31,462 nt of DNA from an uncultured Lachnospiraceae bacterium (lineage in GTDB: Bacteria > Bacillota_A > Clostridia > Lachnospirales > Lachnospiraceae): assembly GCA_910585355.1 (NCBI GenBank), contig CAJUDN010000006.1, forward strand, positions 1 through 31,462. The letters are read 5' to 3'. Position 1 is the stretch's first letter; each line of letters starts with the position of its first letter. Under the pieces are notes generated by a model. It searched no databases, was not told the DNA's origin, and worked only from the letters and a program-made list of their open reading frames with translations. Shown piece after piece: positions 1-7,737 of this stretch. The translations under genes were made by a program, and so were the position numbers.

Positions 1-272
1 TTTGAAATTCCTAATTGCATCACGGGGTCATTATACTTCCTATAAGAGAAATTATCAATAGTTTTTTTAAAAATTTTGTAGATTTTACGAAATCTGTATC
101 GACCTTATCTCTCTCAGAAATACTCTGTACCTCCGACACACCCACATTATAGTATAATTTCTTAAGAATTTCTATAACTTTTCTCTGTTTATTTTCTTAC
201 GAAATTTTTACTTTATTCCATTTTTTAGCCAATATTGTATTTATATTAATACAATACTTGTTTTTTACCCTC
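1..272. other. AT-rich upstream region without a recognised gene
   Basis: This strongly A/T-rich stretch lies upstream of the licCA-like gene. I see no ORF with a ribosome binding site, no RNA gene and no clear terminator. It probably holds upstream regulatory DNA and the end of whatever lies to the left of the window. Confidence 0.4.
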
Positions 273-300
273 TTGCAATTCGTCAGGGGTATGGTATAAT
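273..300 (+). promoter_or_regulatory. Sigma-A promoter of the licCA-like gene
   Basis: A -35 box TTGCAA (273-278) and a perfect -10 box TATAAT (295-300) are separated by 16 nt. Transcription would start near 307. The first in-frame ATG of the downstream ORF (299) overlaps the -10 box, so it cannot be the start on this transcript. This supports the start at 404. Confidence 0.7.
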
Positions 301-403
301 GTTCATATTAGAGAATATTTATTTGTTTTTTGAACATTCGCTTCTCACTAGATTTATCAAAAATCAAACAATGTATAAAAGAATTATTCAGGAGGCCGTA
401 TCT

Positions 404-2254
404 ATGGACCGTTTTGGACTGTTATGCCGTAATATTTACGAAAATAATACCATCACCCAAAGGGAGTTATCCGCTTCCATGGGCCTTTCTCTGGGAACCT
501 GCAATCATCTTATAAAAGAAGCTCTGGCCAGCAATCTCATTTCTCTCGATTCCTCTTCCGGAATTTATTCATTATTAAAAGGAGGAGTGGAGCTTTTAAA
601 GAAATACCGTGTGGACAGCGCCGTCATTCTGGCAGCCGGCTTTGGTTCCCGTTTTGTCCCTCTGACCTTTGAAACCCCCAAAGGACTCCTCGAGGTTTTC
701 GGGGAACGTATGATAGAACGCCAGATCAATCAGCTCCACGAAGCCGGAATCATGGATATCACCATCGTAGTCGGATATCTTAAAGAAAAATTTGAATACC
801 TGATTGATAAGTATGGGGTCAGGCTTCTCTACAATCCGGAATACCATAATAAAAATACCCTGACCACTGTCTATTGGGCCAGAAGCTGCTTTAAAGGTAA
901 AAATACATATCTTCTTTCTTCTGATAATTGGATCCGCAATAATATGTACCACACGTATGAATGCGGCGCATGGTACTCTTCTATATATATGGAAGGGACT
1001 ACTTCTGAATGGTGCCTGGAGTTTAATAAAAAAGGAGTGATTACAAAAGTCCAGATTGGCGGCGCCGACTCCTGGGTTATGTATGGTCCCGTATACTTTT
1101 CTAAAGAATTCTCAGAGCAATTTTTCCCCATTCTGGAGGAGTATTATCATACACCCGGAACAGAACAAATGTATTGGGAACAGGTTCTGGCCGATCTCAT
1201 AAATAAAACCGCAAAGGAACATCTTCCTGACCGCCGCAAATACCCGGCGCCGGATATTTATATTAACAGGCAGCCGGAAGCTCAGGTTTATGAATTTGAA
1301 AATCTGGAGGAACTCCGTCTATTTGATAAACGCTATCAGAACCGTTCTGATAATGTTGCCATGGAGTTAGTCTCCGATGTGCTTCATATTCCGGAATCCG
1401 AAATTACAGATATTCGCTGTTTAAAAACGGGAATGACCAATAAATCCTTTTTATTCTGTGCCAAAGACCGTTCCTATATCTGCCGGATTCCCGGTCCCGG
1501 AACAGAGCTTCTCATAAACCGCCAGCAGGAAAAGGCTGTTTATGATGCCATTAAGGCCCTTAAAATTTCAGAACATGTCATTTACATCAATGGGGAAACC
1601 GGATATAAGATTTCCGAATACTATGCCGGCTCAAGGAATGGGGATGCAAGAAACTGGAATGATGTGACGCGGTGTATGAAGCTGGTTCACACACTCCATG
1701 ACGCGTCTATTCAGGTGGGGCATTCTTTTGATGTCCGGGAACGGATCGAATTTTACGAATCCACCTGTGCCGGATATGAGAAGGGCCTGTTTGAGGACTA
1801 TCCCCAGGTCAGAAGCCACATGAATGTGCTTTTAGACCGCCTGGACCGCCTGAACCGCCCCCGTACCCTGTCCCACATTGACAGCGTCTGCGATAATTTT
1901 CTCTTTCTCCCTGATGGGTCTTTAAAACTGATTGACTGGGAATATGCCGGAATGTGCGATCCTTTGATTGATGTAAGCATGTGCGCCATTTATTCTTATT
2001 ATAATGAAGATGAAGCAGAAAAGCTCCTTTCCGTTTATCTCGGTCGTGACGCCGTTCCGGAGGAACGCTTTGTGTACTATTCTTATATTGCCCTTGGCGG
2101 ATTCCTATGGTGCCTTTGGGCTGTTTATAAAAGCAGTATCGGTGAAGAATTCGGCGATTATACCCTTATCATGTACCGGTACGCAAAAGATTATTATAAG
2201 AAAATCGTCACAAATCCGGCATTTCTGCTGATTGGAACGGATTTTAAACACTGA
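404..2254 (+). CDS. HTH / LicC-type cytidylyltransferase / LicA-type choline kinase fusion
   Basis: This 616-residue cytosolic protein has three parts. Residues about 1-65 form a winged-helix HTH (TQRELSASMGLSLGTCNHLI). Residues about 70-300 form a sugar-phosphate-type nucleotidyltransferase with the signature VILAAGFGSRF followed by TPKGLLEVFG, as in LicC (CTP:phosphocholine cytidylyltransferase). Residues about 325-610 form a choline/ethanolamine-kinase fold with the Brenner-type HIDSVCDNF and the metal-binding LIDWEYAG. By family knowledge the pair phosphorylates choline and activates it to CDP-choline for decorating surface polymers. The start is set at ATG 404, which has AGGAGG 8 nt upstream; the longer in-frame ATG at 299 lies inside the promoter. 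The HTH suggests autoregulation or control of neighbours (inference). The substrate could be another amino-alcohol. The choline-binding lysozyme nearby favours choline. No licB transporter or licD transferase is in the window. Confidence 0.85.
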   Translation: MDRFGLLCRNIYENNTITQRELSASMGLSLGTCNHLIKEALASNLISLDSSSGIYSLLKGGVELLKKYRVDSAVILAAGFGSRFVPLTFETPKGLLEVFGERMIERQINQLHEAGIMDITIVVGYLKEKFEYLIDKYGVRLLYNPEYHNKNTLTTVYWARSCFKGKNTYLLSSDNWIRNNMYHTYECGAWYSSIYMEGTTSEWCLEFNKKGVITKVQIGGADSWVMYGPVYFSKEFSEQFFPILEEYYHTPGTEQMYWEQVLADLINKTAKEHLPDRRKYPAPDIYINRQPEAQVYEFENLEELRLFDKRYQNRSDNVAMELVSDVLHIPESEITDIRCLKTGMTNKSFLFCAKDRSYICRIPGPGTELLINRQQEKAVYDAIKALKISEHVIYINGETGYKISEYYAGSRNGDARNWNDVTRCMKLVHTLHDASIQVGHSFDVRERIEFYESTCAGYEKGLFEDYPQVRSHMNVLLDRLDRLNRPRTLSHIDSVCDNFLFLPDGSLKLIDWEYAGMCDPLIDVSMCAIYSYYNEDEAEKLLSVYLGRDAVPEERFVYYSYIALGGFLWCLWAVYKSSIGEEFGDYTLIMYRYAKDYYKKIVTNPAFLLIGTDFKH

Positions 2255-2270
2255 GCAAATTTTTAAAAAA

Positions 2271-2368
2271 GAGGCTGTTGCAAAATGAGGTTTTCATACA
2301 AAATATAGATTTCTGTTTGAGAACAGCATATTATGTCTTGATAAACTTTTCCAATTTGCAACAGCCTC
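2271..2368. repeat. 98-bp inverted-repeat element at a convergent gene junction
   Basis: Perfect 14-bp terminal arms GAGGCTGTTGCAAA (2271-2284) and TTTGCAACAGCCTC (2355-2368) enclose an A/T-rich centre. The element sits between two converging genes, 16 nt after the stop of the licCA-like gene and 20 nt from the stop of the gene facing it. It could act as a bidirectional terminator or be a small non-autonomous mobile element. The element at 12604-12715 is a relative: arms GAG(G/A)CTGT(T/C)GCAAAA and a similar inner block. Confidence 0.7.
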
Positions 2369-2388
2369 GTGGCAAATCCCATTTTCTT

Positions 2389-4269
2389 CTAATGCAATAA
2401 ACTTTTCACCCCATCAACAGTTAAATAATCTGTTCCAATCCTGTCTACACCTAAAGAGGTTAATTCAATCAGTTCCGATATCTTGTTACACGAAGACACA
2501 CAAATTTTTTTATGATGCGATTTTATTTTTTCGACCTGCAAAGCATTAAACAAATCACGCCTCATTGAAATCCAGCTAATCTCTCCGCTTTTGCACAACA
2601 TTTCCACATCTGCATCCGTAAGTTCCAGTTCCTTCCTCTCTGCCTCAGACGGAATTTCATACATCATTTCAACGCCCAAATCCTTGACAATATCAAGTTC
2701 CTCTTTCTTCATTATCTTTATAAGAAGAATTTGGCGCAAAAAGCCAGCTCTGCACAAGGTTTCTTTTATGATCTCTTTCATCAGGGCCATTTGGCTGTTT
2801 GTATTATTTCTGGCATCCAGAATAAATTTACTGTCTTGTAAACGGCACATATAGCCAACCAGCATTTTCCAGTCCATGCTCCGATAATGACCATCATAAT
2901 ATTTTGCTTCCATAAACTTCCTGTACTCCAACCCATTTGTAATCATATTTTCCTCTGATACAGGCTGCCCTAATTTACAAAAAGTTGATTTTGTCCATCC
3001 ATTGACGCATACCAGTTTTTTGTCTGAACTCAATTTTAGGTCAGCCTCAAACAGGCGGAACCCTTTGTTGTAAGCATCCAGAATGGTGTCCGGAGAATTC
3101 ATACCGGTAAACTGACTGTTCTTTCCTCCCAGGGCAGATGCCACAAGAATATTCTCCCACTTTGTCTTATCGCTTTCATCAGTTCTTTGTGTTCTCGCGA
3201 CAGCATATCTTTTCATGAATTCACACAAGGGCCTTTGAATTTTATTTTTTTCTTTTAAATCAGGCGCGGCGCACCCCTCCGTCATCGCCTGCTGCAGACG
3301 TTCCACCACAACTGCTGCCCGCATATCCTCAACCCTGACAAATCTTTCCGGGTATCCTATCCGCTCTCCCCACTGCATCAGTTTTTCATTCCATATCAGG
3401 CCTATGCTTGGACAGCCCAGAGAAAAGGCTATGATGTTCGTATGCAGCCTTGTCGCAATGATGCCTTTATATTGTGAAATCATCCTTGCCAGCTCCATAC
3501 CCTCAGCCGGGCGTTTTCGTATGTACTTTTCTTTCTCTTCTATACCGGCATATTCCAGTACCTCCAGGCCAAATTCATAATCAGAATGTAAGCCGTTATT
3601 AAATATCTCCCATTGATATCCCAATGCTTCCAGCTGTGCTATTATCTGTTTCCAAAAATCAAGTTGGAACTGCTTTGTCACATCTTGATATCCATAATCA
3701 AAAAACAAGCCCTCCCGCGCAATTCCAAGCCCAATCTTTTTCGCATCAAAACACTTACTGACTTGATAAATTTCTGAAGAAAACGCCGCGGAGTCCATAA
3801 CTTTACCAATCCATTCTTTCTCGCTCTCCAGATAATTATTCTTAAATGTTGCATAATCGTCGCGGACCGTAACTCCCTTCACACAGGCGCAATTAATTGC
3901 TGTCTTTAACTGCCGGCATCTTTTATCGTTTTCATCATACCCCTCAACTCCTGTGCAGTTAATAAAAACCGGAATGTCGTTTTCCTGTGCAATGTTGATA
4001 ATCTCAGGAACATATTGATAAAAATACTCTCTTTTATATTTTATCAGCCCGCCTCCGGCAAAAATAACAACATCTGCATTGCGGATATATTCCATATCTC
4101 TTTGATACATATTATACTCATGTATCATATAATTTGAAATTTGTGCATCATGCAATGCTTCCTGAACAAAAAACTTTGCACATTCAGCAATTACCGTATC
4201 CCCAAGATTACGGTTTATATATTCTACCAATACAATATTTATTTTACGGTTTTCAAAACTTATTTTCAC
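2389..4269 (-). CDS. Polysaccharide pyruvyltransferase fused to a GDPD-like domain without catalytic His
   Basis: The N-terminal half (about residues 8-345) matches the polysaccharide pyruvyltransferase family (CsaB/WcaK type): INIVLVEYINRNLGDT, then DVVIFAGGGLIKYKRE, and near the end the conserved GIIATRLHTNIIAFSLG. This family transfers pyruvate ketals or related groups to surface glycans. The C-terminal half (about 370-626) resembles glycerophosphodiester phosphodiesterase / PI-PLC-like TIM barrels: NSPDTILDAYNKGFRLFEADL aligns with the usual NSLEA..YnkGFr.fE.D. The first catalytic His (HxGG) is read here as ALGG and the second (HDW) as NGW, so this half is probably a pseudo-enzyme or binding domain. 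GTG 4269 has GGAGGGG 7 nt upstream and is preferred; ATG 4290 is possible. It is the last gene of the minus-strand cluster, 30 nt after the TagF-like gene. Confidence 0.75.
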   Translation of the reverse strand: MKISFENRKINIVLVEYINRNLGDTVIAECAKFFVQEALHDAQISNYMIHEYNMYQRDMEYIRNADVVIFAGGGLIKYKREYFYQYVPEIINIAQENDIPVFINCTGVEGYDENDKRCRQLKTAINCACVKGVTVRDDYATFKNNYLESEKEWIGKVMDSAAFSSEIYQVSKCFDAKKIGLGIAREGLFFDYGYQDVTKQFQLDFWKQIIAQLEALGYQWEIFNNGLHSDYEFGLEVLEYAGIEEKEKYIRKRPAEGMELARMISQYKGIIATRLHTNIIAFSLGCPSIGLIWNEKLMQWGERIGYPERFVRVEDMRAAVVVERLQQAMTEGCAAPDLKEKNKIQRPLCEFMKRYAVARTQRTDESDKTKWENILVASALGGKNSQFTGMNSPDTILDAYNKGFRLFEADLKLSSDKKLVCVNGWTKSTFCKLGQPVSEENMITNGLEYRKFMEAKYYDGHYRSMDWKMLVGYMCRLQDSKFILDARNNTNSQMALMKEIIKETLCRAGFLRQILLIKIMKKEELDIVKDLGVEMMYEIPSEAERKELELTDADVEMLCKSGEISWISMRRDLFNALQVEKIKSHHKKICVSSCNKISELIELTSLGVDRIGTDYLTVDGVKSLLH

Positions 4270-4299
4270 TGATTGGCCCCTCCACATCATTTTTCCCTT

Positions 4300-6249
4300 T
4301 TACTGCAATAGTTTCCCTGCGACTTTCTGCCAATCATATTGTTTTGCCAGAGCTTTTGCACTTTCCCGTATTTTTATGTCGTCAACATGCATAAGCGCTG
4401 TTCTTATATTTTTGACCGCGGCATCCACGGAAGCGCTGAGGTATAACGCCGGAGAATCTGGTAAATTTAGCATCTCAGATGCAACCACCTGCTTTCCGGC
4501 TGCCAGATACTGAAAATACTCCTTCGGAACAGCCTTCGCATGTCTTCCAAAAAAGGGAAGAATTGCCACGTCAAATGAACATATCACAGGTGGGAGGTCT
4601 TCATAGGAAACTGGTAAATAATGAAGGTTTTTAAACCCGCTCAGCCACGTTGGAATTTTACCGAAAATCTCCCCTGCAAAACAAATTTCATATTCAGAAA
4701 ACACCTCGCAAATGCATTGCACCATTGCAAAATATATCCTGTTGTCAATCGTTCCTGCAAAACCTATTTTTCGCCGTCCATCCACACTTTCTTTTACACG
4801 ATACGGTGCGGAAAACATATTGTAATCCACGCCGCCATCTACATTACATATCGTTACATTTGGACACTTATTCACAGCATAATAATATGCAATATCCATA
4901 ATTTCAGTGGAAGACTGCCCTGAAAGCTTACGCAGTTCAGGGGGCCTTTCTTCTGTAATATATAAATATTGTCGTAATGGATTTTTACTGATTTGTTCTA
5001 ATTGATACTTTTCCGGAATGCTTTTGGTTGAATCAATGAATTCATATCCTTCTGGAATCCATTTTTGCAACAGCTGTGCGGCAGATGGATAATCCGATTT
5101 TTTATTTTCTTCTATTTTCTCTTCCTTTTGTGTCTTTTTATAATTGATAATCGTATCATAACATCGCTTCGCGGACAGCCCATCGCAAAAATCAAATCTA
5201 CACGCAAGTACAAAATCCCGTTCCTTTTTATATTTTCCCGGATTTTGAAACGCCTCTTCCAACGCCGAAAGCAGTTCTTCAAAGCCAAAAACTTTTTCTC
5301 CCGGCATAAACATATCTATATTATGAAATACAAAACCTTTTTCTGATTTATATTCCTCATAATCAGGAATCAGATACACAATGGGCCTGTTCAATATAAG
5401 AAAGTCGTACGCTATAGAAGAATAATCGCTGATCATCACATCAAACGCATTTAATAATTCATCATAGCGAATATCGTTTTCAAAAAGCGTCTTATCGGTT
5501 AATTCAAAGCAATCTTCACTGAGGGAAAATGTTCTCCCGGAAAAGGCCGTCTGTTCAACCGGATGGAGCTTATAAACAAATGCCGCATCATTCTTTTTTA
5601 AAAAATTATCAAACCTTTCTTTATCAAACTCCTTCAAGCGAAAAATATTTTCCGAAAAAATGGTACCGGAATGGCTGCTGCTGTTTGCACGAAAAGATGG
5701 TGCAAAAAAAATATACCGCTTATATTTTTTTATTCTGCTTCCAAATATTTTTTCTATTTTATCGTACCCTGATGCATCCTTTATGCAATCCAGCCGCGCC
5801 TGCCCGGTAACATAGCATTTCCTCAAATCAAAGTGAAGCTGGGAGGAAAGCTTAAAACGGTCATCCAGACTATGCACACACATCAAATCTATCTTCTCAA
5901 AAAACTTCGTAAGTGCCCTGGCATGCGCTGGATTCATATTATGATCGTAAAAATCATGCGCCTTGATTCCACTCCCATGCCAAAGATTTACAAACATCTG
6001 ATTTTCTTTTTTGGGCAGCTCCTGAAACGTATAGGAATTCATAATAACATAATCCGCCTCATCCAATAATGCATTCCCCTCTATCGTATTATATACGGCG
6101 CAACGAATACCTCTCTTCAACAGCTCATAATATCTTTCATCCTTTTTTAATAGCCAGGCGGTCTCATGTTCTGTATAACATTTTACATATTCCCAAAGAG
6201 CATGCGGGTTACATGCAAAATCCGGTTGCGACATAAACAAAAACAACAT
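4300..6249 (-). CDS. TagF/TagB-like glycerophosphotransferase fused to a glycosyltransferase
   Basis: This 649-residue protein has two parts. Residues about 1-375 match the CDP-glycerol:poly(glycerophosphate) glycerophosphotransferase family (Glyphos_transf): NLWHGSGIK, YIFFAPSFR, YKLHP, and ISDYSSIAYDFLILNRPIVY, a highly conserved block holding a donor-binding serine pair. A charged linker (KKTQKEEKIEENKK) follows. Residues about 400-649 look like the nucleotide-binding half of a GT-B glycosyltransferase (IGFAGTIDNR, FDVAILPF, VPKEYFQYLAAGKQVVAS). It should polymerise or prime a teichoic-acid-like chain and add a sugar at the membrane face. The acceptor-binding half of the GT appears very short. 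ATG 6249 is chosen because AGAGGTG lies 8 nt upstream; a TTG at 6267 has no good ribosome site. It follows the epimerase gene by 30 nt. A/T-rich codon choice suggests acquisition by transfer. Confidence 0.8.
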   Translation of the reverse strand: MLFLFMSQPDFACNPHALWEYVKCYTEHETAWLLKKDERYYELLKRGIRCAVYNTIEGNALLDEADYVIMNSYTFQELPKKENQMFVNLWHGSGIKAHDFYDHNMNPAHARALTKFFEKIDLMCVHSLDDRFKLSSQLHFDLRKCYVTGQARLDCIKDASGYDKIEKIFGSRIKKYKRYIFFAPSFRANSSSHSGTIFSENIFRLKEFDKERFDNFLKKNDAAFVYKLHPVEQTAFSGRTFSLSEDCFELTDKTLFENDIRYDELLNAFDVMISDYSSIAYDFLILNRPIVYLIPDYEEYKSEKGFVFHNIDMFMPGEKVFGFEELLSALEEAFQNPGKYKKERDFVLACRFDFCDGLSAKRCYDTIINYKKTQKEEKIEENKKSDYPSAAQLLQKWIPEGYEFIDSTKSIPEKYQLEQISKNPLRQYLYITEERPPELRKLSGQSSTEIMDIAYYYAVNKCPNVTICNVDGGVDYNMFSAPYRVKESVDGRRKIGFAGTIDNRIYFAMVQCICEVFSEYEICFAGEIFGKIPTWLSGFKNLHYLPVSYEDLPPVICSFDVAILPFFGRHAKAVPKEYFQYLAAGKQVVASEMLNLPDSPALYLSASVDAAVKNIRTALMHVDDIKIRESAKALAKQYDWQKVAGKLLQ

Positions 6250-6279
6250 TCTCCAAGCACCTCTCAATCTAACTGCCGC

Positions 6280-7338
6280 TTAAACTATTTCGATTCCATA
6301 ATAGGCCATCATTCTCCGGCATGCATCCTCAATGGATACTTTTTCTGTCCATCCAAGTCCTCTCAATTTTTGAGAGTCTGCACAAACTCTGGAAAGTGCA
6401 TGCTTTACCGCTAAATCCTTCTTTTGGGTTTCCTGTGCAAACTCTACCTTGACAGCCTTTCCTTTTACCTGTTTGGCCATCAGCTGCGCGGCTTCCAATA
6501 CCGAAGCCTCGCCAGATTCTGTACATATATTATAGGCTTCGCCATTTTTTCCTGCCGTCATAACATAGAGCATCCCTGCAATCGCATCCGTCATATAAAT
6601 AAAAGTCCTTACAGGCGTTCCGTCTCCTCTCAAAATAATTTTGTCATTCTGTAATATCTGGGAGATAAAATCAATATGCAGTCTGCCGTCATCCAGCGCT
6701 ATCCCGCATCCCATAATCTGACTTGGCCTTACAATTTTACAAATCATTCCTTTCTGCATATAACAGATGCATAAACTTTCGGCTGCGCGCTTAGCCGCCG
6801 CATACACATTCCTAACATCAAGAGGGTCCAGTATTCCACTTTCCCCCTCCGTAAATCTCTCCTGTACAGACCTTCCATAAACATCGACACTGGAAAGGTA
6901 TAAAAATTCAGCCGCATGTTTCTCCGCAAGCTTCAATAGGTTACTGCAACCTAAAACATTTGCTTCAAAGGTAGCAACCGGATCTTCATTGCTCATTTTT
7001 ACACCCGCCGGACTTGCAGCGTCAATAATAAAATCCACTTTTCTCTGGATTTCTATCTCTTGTAAAACATCTCCAATCAACAAGGTAAAATCTTCCCTGC
7101 CAATATATTCCCCAAATCTTTCCCGCGCCTTTTTCTCATTTCTGCACAAAGCAACAACATGCATCTTTTCATCAAATAATGTATTTCTCATTAGAAATCC
7201 ATGTACAAAATGCTGGGGCACATATCCATTTGCTCCAGCAACCAGTATCGTTCTTCCATGAAATTTTCTCCAGTCAATAGCTGTTTTGGCAATCGTTATT
7301 GCATCCTCTTTCAAAATCTGCTCCATTTTACTCTCCAT
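6280..7338 (-). CDS. NAD-dependent epimerase/dehydratase (extended SDR)
   Basis: This 352-residue protein is an extended short-chain dehydrogenase of the nucleotide-sugar type. The Rossmann motif is TILVAGANGYVPQ (residues 30-42); its third glycine position is Pro, whereas most epimerases have GxxGxxG. DAASPAGV follows, then SSVDVYG and the catalytic YAAAK (Tyr about 178, Lys about 182), and RPSQIMG. The family includes UDP-glucose 4-epimerases, dTDP-glucose dehydratases and UDP-xylose synthase-like proteins; the exact substrate cannot be read from sequence. Its place between a TarI-like and a TagF-like gene suggests it makes a nucleotide-activated sugar or polyol for the same polymer. ATG 7338 has a TAGGA site whose upstream edge lies next to the fold-back repeat at 7351; ATG 7326 with GGAG 6 nt upstream is an alternative start. 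Confidence 0.8.
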   Translation of the reverse strand: MESKMEQILKEDAITIAKTAIDWRKFHGRTILVAGANGYVPQHFVHGFLMRNTLFDEKMHVVALCRNEKKARERFGEYIGREDFTLLIGDVLQEIEIQRKVDFIIDAASPAGVKMSNEDPVATFEANVLGCSNLLKLAEKHAAEFLYLSSVDVYGRSVQERFTEGESGILDPLDVRNVYAAAKRAAESLCICYMQKGMICKIVRPSQIMGCGIALDDGRLHIDFISQILQNDKIILRGDGTPVRTFIYMTDAIAGMLYVMTAGKNGEAYNICTESGEASVLEAAQLMAKQVKGKAVKVEFAQETQKKDLAVKHALSRVCADSQKLRGLGWTEKVSIEDACRRMMAYYGIEIV

Positions 7339-7350
7339 TCTACATTCCTA

Positions 7351-7516
7351 GAGTGTGTTTAGAAATTCATTCCCGGCATCTGCACGCCCCATTTCGCAAC
7401 GTATTTGGCCCACATTCACTTAGCGCAGCCCAATCCCGCTGCGCCGCGTTCATTTAAGCCAAATCTCTCACGAAGTGGAGCGCACAGCTACCAGAAAGCA
7501 ATTTTTGAACACACTC
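7351..7516. repeat. 166-bp fold-back (MITE-like) repeat, copy A
   Basis: The ends are GAGTGTGTTTAGAAATT (7351 on) and, on the other strand, GAGTGTGTTCAAAAATT (7516 back). Similarity between the two arms continues for about 80 bp, so the whole element folds into one long imperfect hairpin around a GC-rich centre near 7430. No transposase and no clear target-site duplication are visible. It separates the epimerase gene from an acyltransferase remnant. A second, diverged copy in the opposite orientation lies at 14929-15066. The shared blocks include CTTTCTGG, TCCACTTC, GAGATTTGGC and AAATGAACGCGGC. Confidence 0.75.
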
Positions 7517-7576
7517 CAGGCCGATTAATTATTCTATTTCACCAGTATTGTCGTAATTTTCCATCCATGTCGATTT

Positions 7577-7735
7577 TCAATGCCATATGACGCCTTCTCC
7601 GAGTACTCTGGCCGGATTTCTGGCAACGATAACTTTTTCCAGGAAAACGGATGAGCCCACGTTTCCAACGCCGACCATAGAATCTCTCCCTATAAAAAAG
7701 GCCCAAAAAGTATCATATTTTGGCCATTCAAGTCC
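7577..7735 (-). pseudogene. 3' remnant of a hexapeptide-repeat acyltransferase
   Basis: On the minus strand, just after the TarI-like stop, an open frame without a usable start ends at TGA 7577-7579. It encodes IGRDSMVGVGNVGSSV followed by VIVARNPARVLGE. This matches the last coil and tail of left-handed beta-helix O-acetyltransferases, whose consensus is IGdnSvVGAGSVVtkdi..nvIVAGNPArVigE. Only about 50 residues remain, so the rest was deleted. The fold-back repeat begins about 60 bp further on. Surface-polymer loci often carry such acetyltransferases, so this is probably a lost modification step. The match rests on motif recognition only. Confidence 0.55.
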
Positions 7736-7737
7736 TT

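Noticed and set aside
299..403. Longer N terminus for the licCA-like protein starting at ATG 299
   Set aside because: The ATG overlaps the -10 box TATAAT and has no ribosome site, while ATG 404 has AGGAGG at good spacing.
7351..7516. Insertion sequence with transposase
   Set aside because: The element is only 166 bp, has no coding capacity, and no transposase frame is found anywhere in the window.
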